64,000 bases of DNA, taken from assembly GCF_002002905.1 (NCBI RefSeq), contig NZ_CP019509.1, forward strand, positions 2,328,501-2,392,500. The letters are read 5' to 3'. The stretch comes from Aquaspirillum sp. LM1 (GTDB lineage: Bacteria > Pseudomonadota > Gammaproteobacteria > Burkholderiales > Aquaspirillaceae). The first letter of the stretch is position 1; every line of letters starts with the position of its first letter. The notes below the pieces were generated by a model, which was not told the DNA's origin, made no database searches, and saw only the letters and a list, made by a program, of their open reading frames with translations. Positions 8,155-17,175 of this stretch are shown here, piece after piece. Made by a program: the position numbers and the translations under genes.

Positions 8155-10990
8155 CAGCCCGCCAGCGCTTTGGGACGAAGACGCCGATGACGATGCACAG
8201 GCCAGCAACTGGCCATTGGGGCTGGCGCAGGCCGACTGGCAACGGGCGGTGGGCGATGTGCTGTTCGAGTGCTGGCTGCCTACCCGCCAGTTGCGCTGTT
8301 CTGCCCAGCTGCGTACCTTGCTGGAACTGAGCGCGCTGCCATCCGACCCCTGGGAGGCCCTGCGCGAACGGGTACACCCCGAAGACCGCGCCGGCCTGCG
8401 CCACGCACTGGACACCTGCTGGCGCTCCAAAACCGGGCGGTTGCGCCATGAATACCGGCTGCGCACCGACCAGGGCCACTATCGCTGGGTGCTGATTCGC
8501 GGCTTGCTGATTGAGCGCGACGCGCATGGCGTGCCCCAGCACATGCTGGGTGTGCTCAGTGATATTTCGGCGCGCAAACAAACCGAAGCCATGTTGCAGC
8601 GGCATGAACATCTGGTGGCCAGCAGCTCGGACGCCATGTCGTTTATCGATGCCAATCTGGTGATTGTGCTGGCCAACCAGGCGATGAGCAGCCGCTTTGG
8701 CCTGCGCCCGGAGCAGGTGGTGGTGCGCAGCATTGCCGAAGTGTTTGGCCAGACCCTGTTTGTGGAAAGCATGCGCGACGGGCTGCAGCGGGCGCTGGCC
8801 GGTGAAGCGTTGCATTTTCAGCGCTGGATGGTGTACCCGGCACAGGGCCGGCGGTATGTCGATGTGCGTTACGACCCGTGTGGCCAGCCTGGCGACCCCT
8901 CGCACGGGGTGGTGATTACCGTGCGCGACATGACCGATTCTGCCCGTCAGTCCTTGCTGATGGCGCAAACCCAGCGCGCGGCCCAGGTGGGTGGCTGGGA
9001 AATCGACAGCCTGCGCCATGAGGTGTTCTGGACGGAAGAAATGTTTGCCCTGCTTGGGTTGGCTCGTGACCAGCAGGCACCGTCATTTGACGCGTTGCAG
9101 GCGCGTCTGCCGGCTCAACAGGCCGAACAACTGAGCCGCCAGTTGCAGGCGGCCATGGCCGGCACGCTGTCCGAGTTTGAGCTGGAGCTGGACCTGGCTG
9201 GCAACACACGGGTGCCCGACCGGGTGCTGTATCTGCAAGGGCGCAGTGAGCATAGCGCCCGACGTGGGGTGGTGCGGGTGTTTGGCTCGATTCAGGATGT
9301 CACCGCCAGCAAGGCGGCGCAGGATCAACTCAGGCTGGCCGCCACGGTGTTTGAATGCAGCCGGGAAGGGGTGTTCATTGCCGACGCCAAGCGCCGGCTG
9401 GTGGCAGTCAACCCGGCGTTTTGCCGGATGACCGGCCTGCGCGCCGACAGTGTGCTGGGCCAGCCGGTGCGCTGCCTGACCTCACCTCACCACGACGAAG
9501 CATTTTATCAGCAGCTGTGGCGCACTGCCGAGCAGGAAGGCGGCTGGCATGGCGAGCTGTGGGGCGTCAACAGCCAGGGGGAAAACTACCCGCAATGGGC
9601 ATCGCTGACCACCGTGCGCGAAACCGATGGGCATATCAGCTATTATATTGGTATGTTTGCCGATATTTCGGCGCGCAAGGAAGCAGAAGCGCGCGTGCAT
9701 CAACTGGTGCACTTTGACAGCCTGACGGATTTGCCCAACCGGGTCTTGCTCCAGCAATGCCTTCCAGATATGCTGAACGGGCATCGCTACACCCATCGCG
9801 GCCTGGGGGTGCTGTTCATCGACCTTGACCGCTTCAAGAACATCAACGACACCCTGGGCCATCAGCTGCTGCGCCAGGTGGCCGCCCGCTTGCACACCGG
9901 GCTGGGCCGCGAGGACTTGCTGTGCCGCTATGGCAGTGACGAATTTGTGCTGGTGCTGACCGGCATCGACCAGCCCACCGAGCTGGCCCGCCGCGCCGCA
10001 CTGATTCAGGACGCCTTGCTGCAGCCACTGTGGGTGGCCGGCACCGAGTTGGCCCCCACCGTATCCATCGGGATCAGCGTGTTTCCCCAGGATGGCGGCA
10101 ATGCCGACACCCTGCTGCAACATGCCGATGCGGCGCTGTACCACGCCAAATCGCAAGGCCGCAATAATGTGCAGTTTTTTACCGAGGCGCTGAATCTCCG
10201 CGCCAGCGAGTTCCTGCAGCTGGAGCACAGCCTGCGCCGTGCCTTGTCGCGCCATGAGTTTTGCCTGCATTACCAGCCGCAGATCAATATGGCCACCGGC
10301 CAGCTGGTGGGGATGGAGGCGCTGATTCGCTGGCAGCATCCTACCCTGGGGCTGGTGGCACCCAGCAAGTTCATTCCGGTGGCGGAAGATACCGGCATGA
10401 TTGTTGCGATTGGCGAATGGGTGATGCTGGAAGCCTGTCAGGAAGCCCAGCGCTGGCAGCGCGAAGGCCTGACCGATGTGCCGGTGGCGGTGAATCTATC
10501 GGCCCATCAGTTCCGCGCCGGGGTCAAGGATTGCGTGTCCCGCGCGCTGGCCCTCAGTGGCCTGCCGCCGCAGCGACTGGAGCTGGAAGTGACGGAAAGC
10601 CTGGTGATGGGTGAAGCGGATCAGGTGATTGCCAGCCTGCGTGAATTGAAAGAGATGGGGTTGATTTTGTCGATTGATGACTTTGGGACCGGGTATTCCA
10701 GCCTGTCTTATCTGAAGCGGTTTCCGATTGATCGCCTGAAGATTGATCGATCGTTTGTCTGCGATATCGCCAGGAACCAGGACGATGCCGCAATTACCAC
10801 GGCAATCATTCATCTGGGCCACAATCTGCGCCTGGAAGTGGTGGCCGAAGGGGTGGAAACCCCCGAGCAATGGCAGTTTCTGCGTCAGCATGGCTGTGAC
10901 CATGTGCAGGGCTACTGGATCAGCAAACCACTGGACAGCGCCGCGCTGACAGTATTTTTACGCAACTGGCGCCAAGGATTGCCCTTATGA
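8144..10990 (+). CDS. PAS-GGDEF(degenerate)-EAL c-di-GMP phosphodiesterase
   Basis: A 948-residue soluble multidomain protein with four PAS-like domains in the first ~520 residues (each followed by an ISARK or VTASK-type linker), then GGDEF, then EAL. The GGDEF domain reads RYGSDEF and the usual GHxxGD segment is shortened (NDTLGHQLLRQVA lacks the GD), so cyclase activity is doubtful. The EAL domain keeps its catalytic set: EALIRW, NLSAHQF, ELEVTES, IDDFGTGYSSL, LKIDRSF and VVAEGVET. It probably hydrolyses c-di-GMP in response to a PAS-bound signal. It overlaps both the upstream phosphatase gene and the downstream cheB (ATGA), which ties it to motility control. Confidence 0.93.
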   Translation: MHTDSPPALWDEDADDDAQASNWPLGLAQADWQRAVGDVLFECWLPTRQLRCSAQLRTLLELSALPSDPWEALRERVHPEDRAGLRHALDTCWRSKTGRLRHEYRLRTDQGHYRWVLIRGLLIERDAHGVPQHMLGVLSDISARKQTEAMLQRHEHLVASSSDAMSFIDANLVIVLANQAMSSRFGLRPEQVVVRSIAEVFGQTLFVESMRDGLQRALAGEALHFQRWMVYPAQGRRYVDVRYDPCGQPGDPSHGVVITVRDMTDSARQSLLMAQTQRAAQVGGWEIDSLRHEVFWTEEMFALLGLARDQQAPSFDALQARLPAQQAEQLSRQLQAAMAGTLSEFELELDLAGNTRVPDRVLYLQGRSEHSARRGVVRVFGSIQDVTASKAAQDQLRLAATVFECSREGVFIADAKRRLVAVNPAFCRMTGLRADSVLGQPVRCLTSPHHDEAFYQQLWRTAEQEGGWHGELWGVNSQGENYPQWASLTTVRETDGHISYYIGMFADISARKEAEARVHQLVHFDSLTDLPNRVLLQQCLPDMLNGHRYTHRGLGVLFIDLDRFKNINDTLGHQLLRQVAARLHTGLGREDLLCRYGSDEFVLVLTGIDQPTELARRAALIQDALLQPLWVAGTELAPTVSIGISVFPQDGGNADTLLQHADAALYHAKSQGRNNVQFFTEALNLRASEFLQLEHSLRRALSRHEFCLHYQPQINMATGQLVGMEALIRWQHPTLGLVAPSKFIPVAEDTGMIVAIGEWVMLEACQEAQRWQREGLTDVPVAVNLSAHQFRAGVKDCVSRALALSGLPPQRLELEVTESLVMGEADQVIASLRELKEMGLILSIDDFGTGYSSLSYLKRFPIDRLKIDRSFVCDIARNQDDAAITTAIIHLGHNLRLEVVAEGVETPEQWQFLRQHGCDHVQGYWISKPLDSAALTVFLRNWRQGLPL

Positions 10991-11676
10991 CGGCTTCTTC
11001 TCCCCGCCTGCCGGCCAGTTTTACCCTGACCCCCAGCCACACCGCCGATATCGTGCTGCCGTTTCAGCCTGGCGAACGCCGGGCCAGTGGCACCGTGGTG
11101 GTGGTGGGCGCGTCCACCGGTGGCACCGAGGCACTGAAAACCCTGTTGTGCCAGCTGCCGGTGAGCATGCCGCCGATTGTGGTGGTACAGCATATGCCGG
11201 AAATGTTCACCCGCTCGTTTGCCAGCCGGCTGGACACGCTGGCGGCCTTGCGAGTCAAAGAGGCCGAACAGGGCGATGTGCTCAAGGCAGGGACGGTGTA
11301 TATTGCCCCTGGTCATTCACATGTGCTGATTACCGCATCAGGCGGTGGGCTGAGCCTGCGCCTGTCGGACGCGCCAGAGGTGAATCGACATCGGCCTTCA
11401 GTGGATGTCTTGTTCCGTTCTGCGGCCAATGTGCTGGGACGTGCGGCGATTGGCGTAATCCTGACGGGCATGGGTCGTGACGGCGCGCGCGGCATGGCGG
11501 AAATGAAACAATGCGGCGGCTATAATCTGGCCCAAGATGAAGCCAGCTGCGTGGTGTTTGGCATGCCCAAGGAATCGATTGCCCTGGGCGGGGTAAACGA
11601 AGTGCTGCCATTGACCAATATTGCCTCACGTTTGATCGCATTATGTGAAAAGCGTACCACTTGGCCGCCGCATTAA
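10987..11676 (+). CDS. CheB-type methylesterase domain protein without receiver
   Basis: A 229-residue stand-alone CheB catalytic domain. The Ser-His-Asp triad is visible: Ser43 in GASTGGTEA, His69 in VVVQHMP and Asp165 in GMGRDGARG. CheB removes methyl groups (or deamidates Gln) from chemoreceptors. The normal N-terminal receiver and linker are replaced by ~35 unrelated residues, so activity cannot be controlled by CheA phosphorylation in the usual way. Start ATG overlaps the stop of the EAL gene. The gene order EAL-cheB-flrC-fli suggests a role in setting chemotaxis or flagellar output. Confidence 0.9.
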   Translation: MTASSPRLPASFTLTPSHTADIVLPFQPGERRASGTVVVVGASTGGTEALKTLLCQLPVSMPPIVVVQHMPEMFTRSFASRLDTLAALRVKEAEQGDVLKAGTVYIAPGHSHVLITASGGGLSLRLSDAPEVNRHRPSVDVLFRSAANVLGRAAIGVILTGMGRDGARGMAEMKQCGGYNLAQDEASCVVFGMPKESIALGGVNEVLPLTNIASRLIALCEKRTTWPPH

Positions 11677-11736
11677 GTAAACTCACGTAATTCTCCGGCT
11701 TGGGCCGGTTCATTCGAGTGGACGGAGACCTTCTGC

Positions 11737-13191
11737 ATGCGCGATGAAGCTCGCCACGCACTGCCGGTGCTGGTCGTTGAAGACGACGCCGACCTGCGTG
11801 AAGCGATAATTGATACCCTGAGCCTGGCCGGCTACGCCACGCTGGAGGCCGCAGATGGCCACCAGGCGCTGGCGTGCCTGAAGCGCGAGCTGGTGGGCCT
11901 GGTGCTGTCGGATGCGCAGATGCAGCCCATGGATGGCTATCAGCTGTTTGCCGAGCTGCGCAGCCGCCACCCTGGCATCCCATTCATTCTGATGACCGCC
12001 TACGGCGTGATCGAGCGCGCCATCGAGTTGCTGCGCAACGGTGCATCACACTATCTGCTCAAACCATTTGAGCCGGATGGACTGATTACCGAAGTAGAGC
12101 GCCACATTCTCAAGCCGCGCAGCCGGGCCGAGCCGGACATGGTGGCGCAGGATGCCAGCATGCAGGAGGTATTGCGTCTGGCCAGCCGGGTGGCGGTGAC
12201 TGACGCCACCGTGCTGCTCAATGGTGAAAGCGGGGTAGGCAAGGAGGTTGTGGCACGCTTCCTGCATCGGCATTCCATGCGTGCGGATGCACCGTTTGTG
12301 GCGGTCAACTGTGCGGCGATTCCGGAAAACCTGCTGGAGTCCACCCTGTTCGGCCACGAAAAGGGGGCCTTCACCGGTGCCAGCACCAGTTTTGCCGGCA
12401 AGTTTGAACAAGCGCAGGGCGGCACCTTGTTGCTGGACGAAGTTTCGGAAATGCCGCTGGCGCTGCAGGCCAAATTACTGCGGGTGCTGCAGGAGCGCGA
12501 ACTGGAGCGGGTGGGCGGAACACGCACGCTGAAGCTGGATGTGCGGGTGATCTGCACCACCAACCGGGTTTTGGCGGATGAGGTCAGGAAAGGCACATTC
12601 CGCGAGGATCTGTATTTCCGGATCAACGTGTTCCCGCTAACGATTCCGCCTTTACGCCAGAGAAAGGGTGATATCGTGCCGCTGGCGCAGCATTTTCTGG
12701 AAAAATATGCCCCGACACACAAAAAACACCCGGTGCCCGCACTATCGGCAGCAGCTATCGAGCATTTGACGGGTTACCAGTGGAACGGTAACATCCGTGA
12801 GCTGGAAAATGTCATGCAACGGGCATTGATCCTCTCTTGTGGAGAAAGCATCCTCCCGCAGGACCTGATGCTTCAGGTTCTGTCACCTCCGGAATGCACT
12901 GCCCCGGACGCCACGCCGGGCGAAAGCGAAGGGGCTGCAGCGCCAACAGAAGACGATATGAGCATGCACCTGTTGGAAAAGCGGCATATCCTTGATACGC
13001 TGGCTACCGTCAACGGGGTGCGCAAGTTGGCCGCCGAGAAACTGGGCATCAGCGAACGGACCTTGCGCTACAAATTACAGCGTTACCGCGAAGAAGACAC
13101 CGCTCCATCCGGAGCGCAAGAACAATCTCCGGCAGAAACCCTGCCGGCTCATCAAATGTCAGGAGAACAGCATGTCTGTACAAGGCATTGA
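11737..13191 (+). CDS. flrC: sigma-54-dependent flagellar response regulator FlrC/FleR
   Basis: A 484-residue NtrC-class activator. The receiver domain (residues ~8-125) has acidic pocket EDDAD, phospho-acceptor Asp59 in LVLSDAQM and Lys in YLLKPFEP. The AAA+ domain has Walker A GESGVGKE and the sigma-54 loop GAFTGA. The C-terminal Fis-type HTH includes NGVRKLAAEKLGISERTLRY. FlrC/FleR activates class III basal-body and hook genes, consistent with fliE immediately downstream; the last 20 nt overlap fliE in another frame. The cognate kinase FlrB/FleS, usually encoded just upstream, is not in this window. Confidence 0.9.
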   Translation: MRDEARHALPVLVVEDDADLREAIIDTLSLAGYATLEAADGHQALACLKRELVGLVLSDAQMQPMDGYQLFAELRSRHPGIPFILMTAYGVIERAIELLRNGASHYLLKPFEPDGLITEVERHILKPRSRAEPDMVAQDASMQEVLRLASRVAVTDATVLLNGESGVGKEVVARFLHRHSMRADAPFVAVNCAAIPENLLESTLFGHEKGAFTGASTSFAGKFEQAQGGTLLLDEVSEMPLALQAKLLRVLQERELERVGGTRTLKLDVRVICTTNRVLADEVRKGTFREDLYFRINVFPLTIPPLRQRKGDIVPLAQHFLEKYAPTHKKHPVPALSAAAIEHLTGYQWNGNIRELENVMQRALILSCGESILPQDLMLQVLSPPECTAPDATPGESEGAAAPTEDDMSMHLLEKRHILDTLATVNGVRKLAAEKLGISERTLRYKLQRYREEDTAPSGAQEQSPAETLPAHQMSGEQHVCTRH

Positions 13192-13495
13192 TCAGGTTTT
13201 AGGTGAAATGCGCGGCGTTTCGGCCCTGGCTTCCGGACGCGCGCCAGACCCTGCTGCCGCCATACCGCCTGGCGTAGACTTTGCGGAAGTGCTGCGCTCG
13301 TCGATCGAGCAAGTCAATACGGTTCAGCAAACCTCGCAAGACCTGCAAAAACGTTTCGAGCTGGGTGACGAAAACGTGAATCTGCACGACGTGATGATTT
13401 CGTTGCAGAAGGCAAGCCTGTCGTTCCAGACCATGGTTCAGGTGCGGAACAAGCTGGTCACGGCTTACCAGGAAATCATGAACACGCAGGTGTAA
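13172..13495 (+). CDS. fliE: flagellar hook-basal body protein FliE
   Basis: A 107-residue FliE, which joins the MS ring to the proximal rod. The conserved C-terminal half has DENVNLHDVMISLQKASLSF and VRNKLVTAYQEIMN. The ATG at 13172 lies inside the end of flrC with AGGAGA 5 nt upstream, so it may be translated partly by coupling. It is the first gene of the fliE-fliR cluster. Confidence 0.95.
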   Translation: MSVQGIDQVLGEMRGVSALASGRAPDPAAAIPPGVDFAEVLRSSIEQVNTVQQTSQDLQKRFELGDENVNLHDVMISLQKASLSFQTMVQVRNKLVTAYQEIMNTQV

Positions 13496-13567
13496 GCACC
13501 GGTTTTTCCGGCAGCAGACACGGTGGCTTTTCTGCCCTTAGCGGGTGGCAACTACATGTAGATTTTT

Positions 13568-15250
13568 ATGGCAGAGATTGCAGAACAAGGCAATAACCTG
13601 AGACAGAATCGCGTGCGTGAAAGCATGGAGCGTTTCCGGGAACTCCCGACAAACAAACGCACCCTGCTCTACGTGGGTTTAGCCGCGATTGCCGCCCTGG
13701 TCATTGGCACCGCACTGTGGATGCGTGAACCCACCTGGAAAGTCCTGTTCAGCAATGTGTCTGACAAGGACGGCGGGCAGATCACCACTGCATTGCAGCA
13801 GATGAACGTTCCCTACGAGCTTTCTCCGGGGGGCACGATTGCCGTGCCCGCCGAGAAAGTATACGAAACCCGGCTAAAGCTCGCCTCGCAAGGCCTGCCC
13901 AAGGCCAGCGGCGTGGGTTTCGAATTGATGGACAACCAGAAGTTCGGCATCAGTCAGTTTGCCGAACAGGTGAACTACCAGCGCTCGGTGGAAGGCGAAC
14001 TGGCGCGCACCATTCAGGCGCTGAGCACGGTGGAAGCGGCCCGAGTGCACCTGGCCATCCCCAAAAACAGCGTTTTTCTGCGCGAACAGCAAAAACCTAC
14101 GGCATCGGTGGTGCTTAACCTCAACCCTGGCCGCCTGATTGACGCCACCCAGATTCACGGCATCATGAATCTGGTATCGTCTGCCGTACCTGGGCTGCCG
14201 CCACGCAACATCACCATTGTCGACCAGGAAGGCAATCTGCTGTCGTCGATGGGTGAGCTGAACCAGCAAAACCAGAATGGTCTGGACCAGCGCCAGCTGA
14301 CCTACGTCAAGGAAATCGAACAAACTTACATCAAGCGCATCGAAACCATCCTTGAGCCAATCTTTGGCAAGGGCAACGCCCGCGCCGAAGTGACCGCCGA
14401 GCTGGATTTCGCCCAGCGTGAGCAAACCTCGGAAAACTACACCCCCAATTCGCCGCCCAATGCCGCCGCCATCCGCAGCCAGCAGATGCACGAAAGCACC
14501 GAGCGCGAACCGATTGGCCCAGGGGGCGTGCCGGGTGCCTTGTCCAACCAGCCTCCCAATGCTGCTGCTGCGCCAATTACCCTGCCGCCGGGCACGCAAG
14601 CCGGGATCACCGCCAACGGTCAGGCTGCACCAGACAAATCCAGCAAGAAAGACTCCACGGTCAACTACGAAGTGGACCGCACCATCCAGCACACCAAGCT
14701 GCCGGTGGGGGCAATCAAGCGGGTGTCGGCTGCCGTGGTGGTGAACTACAAGAAAAAAGTCGACAACAATGGCGAGAGCAAGTTTGTTCCGCTGACCCAG
14801 CAGGAGCTGGGCCAGATCAACAATCTGGTCAAGGAAGCCATGGGGTATAACCCGACGCGGGGTGACACCCTGAACGTGGTTAACGCCGCCTTTGCCGACA
14901 ACACCGCCCGCCCGGCGCTGGAACAGCGCGCCATCGACTTTGTCACCGAAAATATCTTTGACATCGCCAAATGGGGCCTGCTGCTGCTGGTGCTGCTCTA
15001 CCTGATCTTCGGCATCATCCGTCCGATCGTGCGCGAGGTGATCAACCCGCCAGTGCCGGAAGAAGAATACCCGGATGGCCCGGCTATCGAAGGCGAAGAG
15101 CTGACTGGTGAAGAAGGCGACGAAGTGGTTGACGACGTAGAACTGCAGCGCCGTGAATACGCGGCCAACCTTGAGGCTGCACGCGAGATCATCCGCAACG
15201 ATCCGCGCATGGCTGCCCAGATCATCAAGGAGTGGATTAGCGATGAGTGA
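13568..15250 (+). CDS. fliF: flagellar MS-ring protein FliF
   Basis: A 560-residue FliF with a first membrane helix near residues 35-52, the YscJ-like ring-building regions (VLFSNVSDKDGGQI, GVGFELMDNQKFG) and a second helix near residues 460-480 (WGLLLLVLLYLIFGII). The cytoplasmic C-terminus (MAAQIIKEWISDE) is the FliG-binding tail. It forms the inner-membrane base on which rotor and export gate assemble. No strong Shine-Dalgarno precedes the ATG. The stop overlaps fliG by 8 nt. Confidence 0.97.
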   Translation: MAEIAEQGNNLRQNRVRESMERFRELPTNKRTLLYVGLAAIAALVIGTALWMREPTWKVLFSNVSDKDGGQITTALQQMNVPYELSPGGTIAVPAEKVYETRLKLASQGLPKASGVGFELMDNQKFGISQFAEQVNYQRSVEGELARTIQALSTVEAARVHLAIPKNSVFLREQQKPTASVVLNLNPGRLIDATQIHGIMNLVSSAVPGLPPRNITIVDQEGNLLSSMGELNQQNQNGLDQRQLTYVKEIEQTYIKRIETILEPIFGKGNARAEVTAELDFAQREQTSENYTPNSPPNAAAIRSQQMHESTEREPIGPGGVPGALSNQPPNAAAAPITLPPGTQAGITANGQAAPDKSSKKDSTVNYEVDRTIQHTKLPVGAIKRVSAAVVVNYKKKVDNNGESKFVPLTQQELGQINNLVKEAMGYNPTRGDTLNVVNAAFADNTARPALEQRAIDFVTENIFDIAKWGLLLLVLLYLIFGIIRPIVREVINPPVPEEEYPDGPAIEGEELTGEEGDEVVDDVELQRREYAANLEAAREIIRNDPRMAAQIIKEWISDE

Positions 15251-16241
15251 TGCCGGCGTGCGCCGTAGCGCAGTCCTGCTGTTCAGCATTGGACAGCAGG
15301 ATGCGGTCGAGGTATTCAAATACCTTGGCCCGAAAGAAGTGCAGAAAATCAGTACCAACATGACCCAGATCACCAATCTGAGCATTGATGAAATCGCCAC
15401 GTCGATCCAGCTGTTCCGTGACGAAGCCAAGATGCGCGCCTCGATTGGTGCCGCTGACGAATACCTGCGTCAGGTGCTGGTGGAAGCCCTGGGCGAAGAC
15501 AAGGCCTCCAACCTGCTGGACAAGATTTTTGCCGGCAACGACAACTCGGGTATCGAAAGCCTGAAGTGGATGGACCCGTCCTCGGCTGCCGACCTGATTC
15601 GCAACGAACACCCGCAGATCATCTCGACCATTCTGGTTCACCTCGAACCCGATCAGTCCAGCGCGATCATGCAGCATTTCTCCGAACGGCTGCGCAACGA
15701 CGTGCTGCTGCGGATTGCCACGCTGGAAGGCGTGCAGCCGCAGGCGATCCGCGAGTTGAACGACGTGCTGACCCAACTGCTGTCGGGTTCGGACCGGATG
15801 AAGAAGAGCGCCATTGGCGGCGTGCAGATGACCGCCGAAATCCTCAACTTCATGGGCAGTTCCTACGAAGCCTCGGCGCTGGGCTCGATCCGCGAATACG
15901 ATCCGGAACTGGCGCAACGCATTCAGGACAAGATGTTCGTGTTCGAAAACCTGTGCGATCTGGACAACCGTTCGATCCAGGTAATCCTGCGCGAAATTTC
16001 GCCAGAGTCGCTGATTACCGCGCTCAAAGGCACCAGTCAGGAGCTCAAGGACAAGATCTTCAAGAACATGTCTTCGCGGGCGGCAGAAATGCTCAAGGAC
16101 GACTTCGAGGCCAAAGGCCCGGTCAAGGTGTCCGAAGTGGAAGCCGAACAGAAGGAAATTCTCAAGATCGTGCGCAAGCTCGCCGACGATGGTCAGATCG
16201 TGCTGACCGGCAAGAGCGGGGAAGAAGGCGTTGTCGAGTAA
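15243..16241 (+). CDS. fliG: flagellar motor switch protein FliG
   Basis: A 332-residue FliG, the rotor protein that contacts MotA stator units and sets torque and direction. The N-terminal domain (SAVLLFSIGQQDAVEVFKYL) binds FliF. The middle has the EHPQIISTILVHLEP armadillo motif. The C-terminal torque domain keeps charged residues in FVFENLCDLDNRSIQVILRE. ATG 15243 was chosen over an in-frame start inside fliF because it gives the standard N-terminus and overlaps the fliF stop. Confidence 0.97.
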   Translation: MSDAGVRRSAVLLFSIGQQDAVEVFKYLGPKEVQKISTNMTQITNLSIDEIATSIQLFRDEAKMRASIGAADEYLRQVLVEALGEDKASNLLDKIFAGNDNSGIESLKWMDPSSAADLIRNEHPQIISTILVHLEPDQSSAIMQHFSERLRNDVLLRIATLEGVQPQAIRELNDVLTQLLSGSDRMKKSAIGGVQMTAEILNFMGSSYEASALGSIREYDPELAQRIQDKMFVFENLCDLDNRSIQVILREISPESLITALKGTSQELKDKIFKNMSSRAAEMLKDDFEAKGPVKVSEVEAEQKEILKIVRKLADDGQIVLTGKSGEEGVVE

Positions 16242-17175
16242 AATCATTTCCGCTGGCGACCTGCAGGGACAGCAGCTGCAAACCCTGCAATTTGCCTCGT
16301 TTGGCCAGGGTACACCCAACTCCCGCCTGGCCAGGACGACGGCTGCCATCGCGCCCAAGGTCACCTTGCCATCCAACATGGACCTGAGCGCCTTGCTGGC
16401 GGCAGCCGGCGTGGACGACCCCGCGGCCAGGGCGGCGGTAGCGGCTGAACCGTCGCTGCCCGCCTCAATGCAGGTGGATGCCGATGAAGCTTCCGCGTTG
16501 CTGGCACCAGATCCGATCCTGGACGGCGAAAACGCTGATGCTGGCGTGGATGATGCCAGTGATGAACCTGACGCTGAGCCGGAACCCGACATCCCGGAAG
16601 AGCCTGAACCGCAATGGCCAACGGCGGCCGAGCTGGAAGCCATCCACCAGGAAGCGTATCAGGCAGGCTATGATGCCGGCCACGCCGAAGGTCTGGCGCG
16701 AGGCGCTGAAGCGGGTCATCAACAGGCATTCGACCAGGCACAGCAGCAATTTGACCAGCAGGTGCAGGCCTTTGCCCAGTTGCAGGATGCCTTTCAGGCC
16801 AATCTGAGCGAGCTGGAAGTGGAAATTGCCCCGGCGCTGCTCAAGCTGGCGGTGAATGCCGTGGAAAAACTGCTGCACGACCAACTCGCCACCAAGCCTG
16901 ATGCCGTGCTGGCCGTGATCAAGCAGGCCCTGCAAGTGATTCCCACCGAAGTGGCCCGCGCCACGGTGCGCGCCCATCCGGCAGATATTGCCGCCCTGCG
17001 AACATTCTTGCCGACGCAAACCCCGGATACCCTGTGGCAGTTTGTTGAAGACGCCAGCATCACGCAGGGCGGTTGCCTGGTGGACATGCCGTCTGCCAGC
17101 CTTGACCTGACCCTGCAGACCCGCTGGAAAGCCCTGCTGGCCACCCTGGGAGCCGACGCCGATGTCGGCGCTTGA
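16231..17175 (+). CDS. fliH: flagellar export apparatus stator protein FliH
   Basis: A 314-residue FliH that holds the FliI ATPase at the export gate. The TTG start gives [10 protein letters not shown], the usual short FliH N-terminal motif. A long acidic, low-complexity stretch (residues ~75-130) follows, then a glycine-spaced helix ([20 protein letters not shown]) with the GxxxG repeats typical of FliH, and the conserved C-terminal domain. It overlaps fliG by 11 nt and fliI by 14 nt. Confidence 0.93.
   Translation: MSSKIISAGDLQGQQLQTLQFASFGQGTPNSRLARTTAAIAPKVTLPSNMDLSALLAAAGVDDPAARAAVAAEPSLPASMQVDADEASALLAPDPILDGENADAGVDDASDEPDAEPEPDIPEEPEPQWPTAAELEAIHQEAYQAGYDAGHAEGLARGAEAGHQQAFDQAQQQFDQQVQAFAQLQDAFQANLSELEVEIAPALLKLAVNAVEKLLHDQLATKPDAVLAVIKQALQVIPTEVARATVRAHPADIAALRTFLPTQTPDTLWQFVEDASITQGGCLVDMPSASLDLTLQTRWKALLATLGADADVGA

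Noticed and set aside
13874-15430. 518-codon minus-strand frame opposite fliF
   Set aside because: Antisense shadow across fliF and the fliG start, with no domain.
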